Assembly: GCF_009377175.1 (NCBI RefSeq) | Contig: NZ_VJZD01000064.1 | Coordinates: forward strand, 1 to 40,039 | Length of the DNA stretch: 40,039 nucleotides | Origin: Streptomyces adustus | Lineage (GTDB): Bacteria; Actinomycetota; Actinomycetes; Streptomycetales; Streptomycetaceae | Direction of reading: 5' to 3' | Part shown: positions 23,048 to 29,965 of the stretch, piece by piece | Numbering within the stretch: position 1 is the first letter of the stretch | Layout of the letters: the number at the start of each line of letters is the position of its first letter | Program-made: the position numbers and the translations under genes | The notes under the pieces: generated by a model | Told to the model about the DNA's origin: nothing | Database searches by the model: none | Seen by the model: the letters and a program-made list of their open reading frames with translations, nothing else

Positions 23048-23998
23048 ATGGTCTACTACCCCACACACCTGACGCGCTTTCGCAATCTGCCCGTCCACAC
23101 CTTCGCCCCGGCCGGCGACGCCCGTCCCGCCCCCCTGCCTGAAGCGGACACGGTCGCCTGGAAGCTGGCCGCCGACTGGGACACGCCGTTCGAGAAGATC
23201 TGGCGCGGCTTCCTCGACGAGGTCCGCACCGAGGACGTCCTCGCCGTCGTCGTCGGACCCTGGTGGACGGAGTGGGACGAGGACGGCATCGACCCGGTCC
23301 TCGAACTGCTCGCGGCCGAGTCCCACCGGTTCCCGCGGCTGCGGGCGCTGTTCCTCGCGGACGTGGAGTCCGAGGAGCTGGAGATCTCCTGGATCAAGCA
23401 GGGCACCGTCACCCGGGTGCTGCGCGCCTGGCCCCAGCTGGAGGAGCTGGGCGTGCGCGGCGCCGAGGACCTGGTGATCGAACCGCTGCGCCACGACGCG
23501 CTGCGCACCCTGCGGATCGAGTCCGGCGGCCTCGCCCCGGATCCCGTACGCGCCCTGGGCGGCTGCGAGTTCCCGGCCCTGCGTCACCTCGAACTCTGGC
23601 TCGGCACCACCTGGTACGGCGGCGACTGCGAGGTGGCGGACGTCGAACCGCTCCTGGCCGCCCTCGGGCGCTGCCCGGACCTGCGTCACCTGGGCCTTCA
23701 GAACAGCGACATCCAGGACGGGATAGCGGCGGCGGTGTCGGCCGCGCCGGTCGTCGCCGGACTCGACTCCCTCGACCTCAGCATGGGCGCACTCGGCGAC
23801 GAGGGCGGTGCCGCCCTGCTGTCCGGGCAGCCGCTCACCCACCTGCGCTCGCTCGGCCTCCGCCACCACTTCATGAGCGAGGAACTGGTCCAGCGGCTGC
23901 GCGAGTCGCTGGAGCCGCACGTCACGGACCTCGACCTCACCCCGGCCCCCAGCCGTGGCCGCAGCGCGAGGACACGGTATGTCGCCGTCGGCGAATGA
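23048..23998 (+). CDS. STM4015 family protein (leucine-rich-repeat-like), copy 2
   Basis: Paralogue of the previous gene, 316 aa, starting MVYYPTHLTRFRNLPVHTF. It shares the LELWLGTTWYG, NSDIQDGIAAAVSAAPVVAGL and LDLSMGALGDEGGAALLSGQPLTHL segments and the RYVAVGE end, so the pair arose by tandem duplication. Similarity is spread over the whole length, but the first 40 residues have diverged, which suggests different partners. The stop lies inside the next gene, whose ATG is at 23979 (20-nt overlap), so STM4014 is translationally coupled to it. The cell has two binding proteins for one set of enzymes, or the complex needs both. Confidence 0.85.
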   Translation: MVYYPTHLTRFRNLPVHTFAPAGDARPAPLPEADTVAWKLAADWDTPFEKIWRGFLDEVRTEDVLAVVVGPWWTEWDEDGIDPVLELLAAESHRFPRLRALFLADVESEELEISWIKQGTVTRVLRAWPQLEELGVRGAEDLVIEPLRHDALRTLRIESGGLAPDPVRALGGCEFPALRHLELWLGTTWYGGDCEVADVEPLLAALGRCPDLRHLGLQNSDIQDGIAAAVSAAPVVAGLDSLDLSMGALGDEGGAALLSGQPLTHLRSLGLRHHFMSEELVQRLRESLEPHVTDLDLTPAPSRGRSARTRYVAVGE

Positions 23999-25319
23999 GG
24001 CGGACCCGGCGCACCGCGCCGGTCCCCGCCTCGCGGTCGTCGGCAACCCGGAGAACCGCCGGGTCGCGCTGTTCGGCGCGGCGGTGCGCGGGTTCGGGCT
24101 GCCCGAGCCGCGCGTCGTGTCCTGGGAGGAGGTACTGCGTTCGGGCGGGGCCGACTTCGCCGCCGACGAGGTGGTCCGCATCGACTCGCCCGGCGAGAAC
24201 CCGGCCGTCGACCGTCTGCTCCGGGGTACCGGGGACCCGACCCGGGTCGAGGGCTCGGCACGCTGGTACACGGGCCTGATGAGCGCGGTGCGCACGCTGC
24301 GCGGCGGTCGCCGCCTCGACGACCCGGACGAACTGGCGGTCCTGTTCGACAAGCGGCGCTGCCACGCCGTCCTGACCGCGGGCGGAGTCCCGGTCCCCGC
24401 TTCACCCACCTCGGCGGCGGAGGAAGCGGCGGGGGAGCGGGGGACGGAACCGGCGTCGGTACGCGGCTGGGACGACGTACGGGCTCTGATGCGCGCACAC
24501 CGGATGCACCGGCTCTTCGTCAAGCCCGCGCACGGCTCGTCGGCGTCCGGAGTGCTCGCCGTCGAGACGTCCGGCGCCGGGCGGATCAGGGCCACCACCT
24601 CCGTCGAACTGACCCCGGACGGGCGGCTGTTCAACTCCCTCAGGGTGCGCCGCTACGAACGGGAGCAGGACATCGCGGCGATCGTGGACGCACTGGCCCC
24701 GGACGGCCTGCACCTCGAACGCTGGCTGCCCAAGGCCTCCCAGCGGGGCCGGGCCGCCGATCTGCGGGTCGTCGTCGTGGGCGGCCGGGCCACCCACGCC
24801 GTGGTCCGCACCAGCGCCTCGCCGCTGACCAATCTGCACCTCGGCGGCAGCCGCGGCGACCTCGACGAGGCCCGTGCGGCCGTCGAGGCGGCCGGAGCCC
24901 GCTGGTCGGAGGTCCTCGACGTGTGCGAACGGGCCGCGGCCTGCTTCCCGAACACCCTGTGCGTGGGCGTCGACCTCCTGCCGGCGGTCGGCTGGCGGCG
25001 GTTCGCGGTCGGCGAGGTCAACGCCTTCGGCGACCTGCTGCCCCGGCTGACCGGCCTGCCGGGCAGCGGAGCGGAGGGCCGCGACACCTACGCGACCCAG
25101 GTGGCCGCGATCCTGCGCCACCCGTCCCTCGCGCGCCCGGCCGTCCCGCGTCCTGCCCGTACCGCCACCTCGGCTCCCACGGCCACCACGGCCCCGGCCC
25201 GGCCCCCGAGGCGGGCCGCACCGCAAGACCCGCAAGACCCGCAAGACCCGCTCGACCTGCACGACCCGCAAGACCCGCTCGACCCGTACAGAACAGGAAC
25301 CACCGATGTCAGCGACTGA
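23979..25319 (+). CDS. STM4014 family ATP-grasp protein
   Basis: Protein of about 446 aa with an ATP-grasp fold. The nucleotide-binding lysine lies in RLFVKPAHGSSASGV. Substrate and metal residues are in DLRVVVVGGRATHAVVRTSASPLTNLHLGG and in LCVGVDLLP...FAVGEVNAFGDLLP, where the Asp and Asn that hold magnesium are expected. The N-terminus, MSPSANEADPAHRAGPRLAVVGNPENRR, opens a Rossmann-like pre-ATP-grasp region. ATP-grasp enzymes join a carboxylate to an amine or thiol through an acyl phosphate; the substrate here is unknown. The last 40 residues are a low-complexity DPQDPQDPLD tail encoded by 9-bp repeats. ATG at 23979 has GAGG upstream. The 3' end overlaps STM4013 by 14 nt. Confidence 0.83.
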   Translation: MSPSANEADPAHRAGPRLAVVGNPENRRVALFGAAVRGFGLPEPRVVSWEEVLRSGGADFAADEVVRIDSPGENPAVDRLLRGTGDPTRVEGSARWYTGLMSAVRTLRGGRRLDDPDELAVLFDKRRCHAVLTAGGVPVPASPTSAAEEAAGERGTEPASVRGWDDVRALMRAHRMHRLFVKPAHGSSASGVLAVETSGAGRIRATTSVELTPDGRLFNSLRVRRYEREQDIAAIVDALAPDGLHLERWLPKASQRGRAADLRVVVVGGRATHAVVRTSASPLTNLHLGGSRGDLDEARAAVEAAGARWSEVLDVCERAAACFPNTLCVGVDLLPAVGWRRFAVGEVNAFGDLLPRLTGLPGSGAEGRDTYATQVAAILRHPSLARPAVPRPARTATSAPTATTAPARPPRRAAPQDPQDPQDPLDLHDPQDPLDPYRTGTTDVSD

Positions 25320-26253
25320 ACCGACGCCCCAGCCGCAGCGCACGGCCGCGAGCGACCCCGACATGAACGAGATCGTCGGCAGCCACGACATCCTGCTCGT
25401 CACGCTGGACACCCTGCGCCACGACGTCGCCGCCGAACTGGCCGCGGCCGGCCGCATCCCGAATCTGGCCCGCCATCTCCCCGACGGCCGCTGGCAGCGC
25501 CGACACGCTCCGGGAAGCTTCACCTACGCCTCCCACCAGGCGATGTTCGCCGGTTTCCTGCCGACGCCCGCCGAACCCGGCCCGCACCCAAGGCTGTTCG
25601 CGGCGAGCTTCGCGGGCAGCGAGACCACCGCCGAGCGCACCTTCGTCTACGACACCCCGGACTTCGTCTCCGGCCTGGCCGAGGCCGGGTACCACACGGC
25701 GTGCGTCGGGGGAGTCGGCTTCTTCAACAAGCAGGGCCCGCTGGGCTCGGTGCTGCCCGGACTCTTCCAGGAGTCCCACTGGGAACCGGAGTTCGGCGTC
25801 GCGTCACCCACGTCCTTCGAGCACCAGGTGGCCCGCGCCGAACGGCTGATCCGCGAACTGCCCCACGAACAGCGACTGTTCCTGTTCGTCAACGTGGCCG
25901 CCCTGCACCAGCCCAACTGGTTCCACCTGCCCGGCGCCACCAAGGAGGCGGGCGACTCCCGCGAGACCCACGCCGCCGCCCTGGAGTACGTGGACCGGCA
26001 CATCGGCCGCCTGTTCGCCGCCGCGAGCAGCAGACGCCCCTGCTTCGCGATCGTCTGCTCCGACCACGGCACCGCGTACGGCGAGGACGGCTACACCGGT
26101 CACCGCATCGGCCACCCGTCCGTCTGGACCGTGCCCTACGCCCACTTCCGGCTCGACCGGACGCTCGACCAGACCGCCCCGACGCCCGACCGGACGCCCG
26201 CCCCTGCGACGTCCGCCCCTGCGACGTCCGCCCCGACGGAGGCCACCCGATGA
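25306..26253 (+). CDS. STM4013/SEN3800 family hydrolase (alkaline phosphatase fold)
   Basis: Protein of 315 aa of the alkaline phosphatase/sulfatase superfamily. Metal- and substrate-site motifs are ILLVTLDTLRHD near the N-terminus, SFTYASHQAMFAG where the nucleophile should lie, and IVCSDHGTAYG with the metal-binding Asp and His. There is no CxPxR or SxPxR formylglycine motif, so it is not a classical sulfatase; a Ser or Thr nucleophile, as in phosphodiesterases, is more likely. It has no signal peptide, so it should act in the cytoplasm on a phosphate or sulfate ester made by the pathway. The C-terminus is a Pro/Ala/Thr-rich tail. Its stop overlaps the next ATG (ATGA). Confidence 0.83.
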   Translation: MSATEPTPQPQRTAASDPDMNEIVGSHDILLVTLDTLRHDVAAELAAAGRIPNLARHLPDGRWQRRHAPGSFTYASHQAMFAGFLPTPAEPGPHPRLFAASFAGSETTAERTFVYDTPDFVSGLAEAGYHTACVGGVGFFNKQGPLGSVLPGLFQESHWEPEFGVASPTSFEHQVARAERLIRELPHEQRLFLFVNVAALHQPNWFHLPGATKEAGDSRETHAAALEYVDRHIGRLFAAASSRRPCFAIVCSDHGTAYGEDGYTGHRIGHPSVWTVPYAHFRLDRTLDQTAPTPDRTPAPATSAPATSAPTEATR

Positions 26254-27629
26254 CCGCCGTGACCGGCCCCCTCCCGCGCACCGAACCCGCGCGGCACGTC
26301 AGCCCCTACCAGAGCTACGTCTACGCCTACCCGCACAAGACGGCCTACCGGAAAATGGCCGACCGCCCCCGGCTGCGCACGCTCTGGGCGACGGAGCCGA
26401 AGGACACCCTCTCGCTCTACCTCCACATACCGTTCTGCGAGGTCCGCTGCGGGTTCTGCAACCTGTTCACCCGCATCGGCGCCCCGGACGGTCTGACCGG
26501 CGCCTACCTGGACGCCCTGGAGCGGCAGGCGACCGCCGTGCGGGACGCGCTCGGCGACTCGGAGCCCGTCCGGTTCGCCACCGCGGCCTTCGGCGGCGGC
26601 ACCCCCACCTTCCTCACCGCCGCCGAGCTGGAGCGGCTGTGCGACATCGCCGAGCACCGCATGGGCGCCGACCTGCGGGCCGTACCGCTCTCGGTGGAGG
26701 CCTCGCCCGCCACGGCGAGCGCCGACCGGCTGGAGGTACTGGCCGCCCGCGGCACCACCCGGCTGAGCCTGGGTGTGCAGAGCTTCGACGACACCGAGGC
26801 CCGGGCCGCCGTACGCCCTCAGCGCCGGGCCGACGTCGAGGCGGCACTCGGCCGCGTCCGCGACGCCCGGATACCCGTGCTCAACATCGACCTGATCTAC
26901 GGCATCGACGGCCAGACGGACGCCTCCTGGCTGCGCTCCCTGGACGCGGCCCTGGCCTGGCGGCCGGAGGAGCTGTACCTCTACCCGCTCTACATCCGCC
27001 CGCTCACCGGCCTCGGCCGCCGCGCGGGCGACGCCGACCCGGCCTGGGACGCACAGCGCCTGCGGCTGTACCGGGTGGGCCGCGACCACCTTCTCGCACA
27101 CGGGTACGAGCAGCAGTCGATGCGCATGTTCCGGCGCGCGGACGCCCCGCCCCAGGGCACGGACGACTACGCCTGCCAGACCGACGGCATGATCGGCCTG
27201 GGTTGCGGCGCCCGCTCCTACACCGCGGGCCTGCACTACTCCTTCGACTACGCCGTCGGCATGCACGAGATCCGCTCCATCATCGACGACTACGTCTCGC
27301 GGCCCGCCGCCGACTTCGCCCACGCCGAGTACGGCCGCCCGATGGACGCCGACGAGGCCCGCAGGCGCCACCTGCTCCAGTCCCTGCTCCAGGCGGAAGG
27401 ACTGCCGCTCGCCGACTACGCGGGCCGATTCGACGGACGCGCCCCCGCCGACGACTTCGGACCCGAGCTGGCGCGCTTCGCGTCCCTGGGCTGGCTGGAA
27501 CCCGTCGAACCGGGCGCGTCCGCGACGTTGCGCCTGACCCCCGAGGGCCTGGCCCACTCCGACGCGATCGGCCCCGAGCTGTTCTCCCCGGCCGTCCGGG
27601 CCGCCATGGCCGCCTACGAGAGGAAGTGA
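26250..27629 (+). CDS. STM4012 family radical SAM protein (HemN-like)
   Basis: Radical SAM enzyme of 459 aa. The CX3CX2C cluster is FCEVRCGFCNLF (C63, C67, C70), in the arrangement of HemN, and FGGGTPTFL and LSLGVQSFDD are the matching HemN-family segments. GCGARSYT and the C-terminal HemN-like domain are also present. True HemN makes protoporphyrinogen; its many homologues are methylases, cyclopropanases or haem chaperones, so a haem role is not implied. The start is ATG at 26250, overlapping the previous stop. STM4011 starts 10 nt after the stop. The two radical SAM proteins probably act in sequence or as partners. Confidence 0.87.
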   Translation: MTAVTGPLPRTEPARHVSPYQSYVYAYPHKTAYRKMADRPRLRTLWATEPKDTLSLYLHIPFCEVRCGFCNLFTRIGAPDGLTGAYLDALERQATAVRDALGDSEPVRFATAAFGGGTPTFLTAAELERLCDIAEHRMGADLRAVPLSVEASPATASADRLEVLAARGTTRLSLGVQSFDDTEARAAVRPQRRADVEAALGRVRDARIPVLNIDLIYGIDGQTDASWLRSLDAALAWRPEELYLYPLYIRPLTGLGRRAGDADPAWDAQRLRLYRVGRDHLLAHGYEQQSMRMFRRADAPPQGTDDYACQTDGMIGLGCGARSYTAGLHYSFDYAVGMHEIRSIIDDYVSRPAADFAHAEYGRPMDADEARRRHLLQSLLQAEGLPLADYAGRFDGRAPADDFGPELARFASLGWLEPVEPGASATLRLTPEGLAHSDAIGPELFSPAVRAAMAAYERK

Positions 27630-27639
27630 GCGCGCCCCG

Positions 27640-28515
27640 ATGGACCTGACCCTGCTCTACCGCGGCCCGCTGGCCTCCTGCGACTACGACTGCCCGTACT
27701 GCCCCTTCGCCAAGCGACGCGACAGCCGCGAGCAGCTGCGCGCGGACCGGGCCGCCCTGGAACGGTTCGCCGCCTGGGCCGCGGAGCGCACCACCGACCG
27801 CCTCTCGCTGCTGTTCACCCCGTGGGGCGAGGGCCTGGTCCGGTCCTGGTACCGGCGCACCCTGACCGAGCTCTCCCACCAGTCGCACATCCGCCGCGTG
27901 GCCATCCAGACCAACCTCAGCTGCCGCACCGACTGGCTGGCGGACGCCGACCCCGACACCCTCGCCCTGTGGTGCACCTACCACCCCGGCCAGACCCCGT
28001 ACGACCGCTTTCTGGCCAAGTGCCGTGAACTGGTCCGGCTCGGCGTGCGCTTCAGCGTCGGCATCGTCGGGCTGCCCGAGCATCTGGAGGCCGCCCGGCG
28101 GCTGCGCGCCGAGCTGCCCCCGCACGTGTACCTGTGGGTCAACGCCGCGGAGGGCCACACCTACGACGACGCGCAGGCAGACCTGTGGACCGAACTGGAC
28201 CCGCTCTTCCCCTACAGCCGCCGTCCGCACGCCAGCGCGGGCCTGCCCTGCCGCACCGGGGAGTCCGTGATCTCCGTCGACGGCGACGGCACCGTCCGCC
28301 GCTGCCACTTCGTCCGCGCCGAACTGGGCAACCTCTACGACGGCTCCTACCGTACGGCCCTGCGCCCGCGCCCCTGCCCCCTCACCGCCTGCGACTGCCA
28401 CATCGGCTACGTCCACCTGGAGACCCTGCCGCTGTACGACGTGTTCGCGGGCGGCGTCCTGGAACGCATCCCGGCAGGTACCGCCACCGCCACCGCCACC
28501 GCCACTACTGGTTAG
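27640..28515 (+). CDS. STM4011 family radical SAM protein
   Basis: Radical SAM protein of 291 aa, last gene of the operon. The CX3CX2C site, C14-C18-C21, is at the very start in PLASCDYDCPYCPFAK. The C-terminal region has several more cysteines (LPCRTGESVISVDGDGTVRRC, RPCPLTACDCHIG), consistent with an auxiliary Fe-S cluster of SPASM type. SPASM enzymes often modify peptides or proteins. I found no precursor-peptide gene, so the target may be the LRR-like proteins or a remote protein. The extreme C-terminus is a short Ala-Thr run from GCCACC repeats. It is 10 nt downstream of STM4012. Confidence 0.87.
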   Translation: MDLTLLYRGPLASCDYDCPYCPFAKRRDSREQLRADRAALERFAAWAAERTTDRLSLLFTPWGEGLVRSWYRRTLTELSHQSHIRRVAIQTNLSCRTDWLADADPDTLALWCTYHPGQTPYDRFLAKCRELVRLGVRFSVGIVGLPEHLEAARRLRAELPPHVYLWVNAAEGHTYDDAQADLWTELDPLFPYSRRPHASAGLPCRTGESVISVDGDGTVRRCHFVRAELGNLYDGSYRTALRPRPCPLTACDCHIGYVHLETLPLYDVFAGGVLERIPAGTATATATATTG

Positions 28516-28519
28516 CACT

Positions 28520-28537
28520 CGGGGCGTGCGCGCCCCG
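28520..28537 (+). terminator. Hairpin after the STM4011 gene
   Basis: CGGGGCG-TGCG-CGCCCCG forms a 7-bp stem starting 5 nt past the STM4011 stop, and a second hairpin with one wobble pair follows at about 28537-28566. Together they could end the operon transcript, but the flavodoxin gene starts only 50 bp later. Confidence 0.45.
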
Positions 28538-28586
28538 GGCGGTCCGGCTTGCGGTCCGGGCCGCCCGGACGGCAGGGTTCGGGAGT

Positions 28587-29039
28587 GTGCCCACCTTGCT
28601 GATCGTGCATCACACGCCCTCGCCCCACTGCCAGGCCATGTTCGAGGCCGTCGTCTCCGGCGCGAGCGACCCGGAGATCGAGAACGTCGACGTCGTACGG
28701 CGGCCGGCGCTGTCCGCCACGGCCTCCGACGTGCTGGCCGCCGACGGGTTCCTGCTGGGCACCCCGGCGAACCTCGGGTACATGTCCGGCGCGCTGAAGC
28801 ACTTCTTCGACCAGGTCTACTACCCCTGCCTGGACGCCACCCGGGGCCGGCCGTTCGGCTTCTACGTGCACGGCGGCAACGACGTCACGGGAGCGGTGCG
28901 CGGCATCGAGACGATCACGACGGGCCTCGGCTGGCGCCGTGCCGCCGAACCGGTCGCCGTGACCGGCGAGCCGGCCAAGGCCGATGTGCGGGCGTGCTGG
29001 GAACTCGGCGCGACCCTGGCCGCGGGACTGATGGAGTGA
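28587..29039 (+). CDS. Flavodoxin/NADPH-dependent FMN reductase-like protein
   Basis: Small flavoprotein of 150 aa. It starts PTLLIVHHTPSPHCQAM, the FMN phosphate-binding loop, followed by GFLLGTPANLGYMSGALKHFFDQVYYPC, the usual second FMN loop, and FYVHGGND. These match WrbA/flavodoxin-like reductases. It lies after the STM4011 hairpin and may be independent of it, but a reductant for a radical SAM pair would make sense, since flavodoxin reduces the cluster in other bacteria. That link is inference only. The start is GTG at 28587 with GGGAG close upstream; no better start is seen. Confidence 0.8.
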   Translation: MPTLLIVHHTPSPHCQAMFEAVVSGASDPEIENVDVVRRPALSATASDVLAADGFLLGTPANLGYMSGALKHFFDQVYYPCLDATRGRPFGFYVHGGNDVTGAVRGIETITTGLGWRRAAEPVAVTGEPAKADVRACWELGATLAAGLME

Positions 29040-29223
29040 CGCCCGTACGGACCGCTGACGGCGCACTCCGGCCGGTGCCCCGGGCGTCGGCTCCCTCCGC
29101 AGCCCGACGCCGTGCCGTGTTCCGGCGGCGCGCGGGGAGCGGGGGTGCCAGACTTCTCGTGGGGCCAGACTCCCAGGCCGGGCGAGAGGGCCCGGAGGGA
29201 CCCGCCACGGGAGGTATTGCGCG

Positions 29224-29856
29224 GTGACGGAGGAACGGGTCGGTCCGGCGGACGACACCGATGCGCTCACCGGTGTGTTCCTCTTCCGGGTGCCCGAGGA
29301 GGCCTGGTGGTGGTCCGACGACATGTGCCGCCTGCTGGGCTACGACTCCGACGAGACCCCGGCCGACGACGCCATGCTGGACCGGCACGTGCACCCCGAC
29401 GACCGGGAGGGCATCCGCCGGGTGTGGGACCGCGGACTGCGCACGGGGACGCCGTTCAGCACGTACTACCGGCTGCTGACCCGTGACGGGCAGGAGCGGC
29501 ACGCCGTGCTCGTGGGCGACGGCCGGGTCGACGACGACTCCGTGGTCGTACTGCGGGGATTCGTCGTGGACGTCACCGAGCCGGTCCAGCGGCACGCCCA
29601 GGAGTCGGCGGACGTGGACATCGCGCGCGCCCGCGCCTCGCAGGAGGACGTGGACGTGGCCCGCGGTGTCCTCATGGCGCTGTACGGCGTGCACGAGGAC
29701 GTGGCCTTCCGGGTGCTGCGCCGGCACAGCCAGCAGACGAACGTGAAACTCCGCACCGTCGCCCGCGCCGTCGTCGAGGCCACCCCCACCCCGCCCGGGG
29801 AGGGGCAGCACGATCTCCACCTGCGCATCGCGCAGGCCCTCTACCCGGAGGACTGA
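29224..29856 (+). CDS. PAS-ANTAR RNA-binding antiterminator-type regulator
   Basis: Protein of 210 aa. A PAS domain (residues about 15-115) contains GVFLFRVPEEAWWWSDDMCRLLGY, the HVHPDDREGIRRVWDRGL motif and YYRLLTRDGQERHAV; it may bind a small ligand or cofactor. The C-terminal ANTAR domain, about 140-190, has VDVARGVLMALYGVHEDVAFRVLRR and TNVKLRTVARAVVEA. ANTAR domains bind paired hairpins in nascent RNA and prevent termination. There is no receiver domain. The start is GTG at 29224 with GGGAGGT upstream. It stands alone between the STM and SWIM operons. Its RNA targets are unknown. Confidence 0.9.
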   Translation: MTEERVGPADDTDALTGVFLFRVPEEAWWWSDDMCRLLGYDSDETPADDAMLDRHVHPDDREGIRRVWDRGLRTGTPFSTYYRLLTRDGQERHAVLVGDGRVDDDSVVVLRGFVVDVTEPVQRHAQESADVDIARARASQEDVDVARGVLMALYGVHEDVAFRVLRRHSQQTNVKLRTVARAVVEATPTPPGEGQHDLHLRIAQALYPED

Positions 29857-29885
29857 CGACGGTCAGGGAGCGGTGCCGAGGGCCG

Positions 29886-29908
29886 TTGTCAGTGGTGGCC
29901 CGTATGTT
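29886..29908 (+). promoter_or_regulatory. PafBC/RecA-NDp-type DNA-damage promoter for the SWIM-VWA-MoxR-DUF5682 operon
   Basis: TTGTCAGTG, eight bases GTGGCCCG, then TATGTT: a full match to TTGTCRGTG-N8-TAnnnT. Transcription would start near 29915, about 50 nt before the TTG start of the SWIM gene. From GTTGTCAGTG through CCGTA it agrees with the DUF6745 promoter at 19 of 20 positions. Confidence 0.75.
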
Positions 29909-29965
29909 CTGCCGTGTCCCGCCGATCCGGGGTGACAGTCCCCTGGGCGCAAAGGAGATGGCGCG

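Noticed and set aside
26250..27629. Oxygen-independent coproporphyrinogen III oxidase (hemN/hemW)
   Set aside because: The cluster motif is HemN-like, but the operon context and the STM4012 pattern do not fit haem synthesis.
22079..28515. A RiPP gene cluster with a precursor peptide
   Set aside because: Radical SAM and ATP-grasp genes invite this, but no short frame with a core-peptide pattern or its own ribosome site was found between the overlapping genes or on either side.
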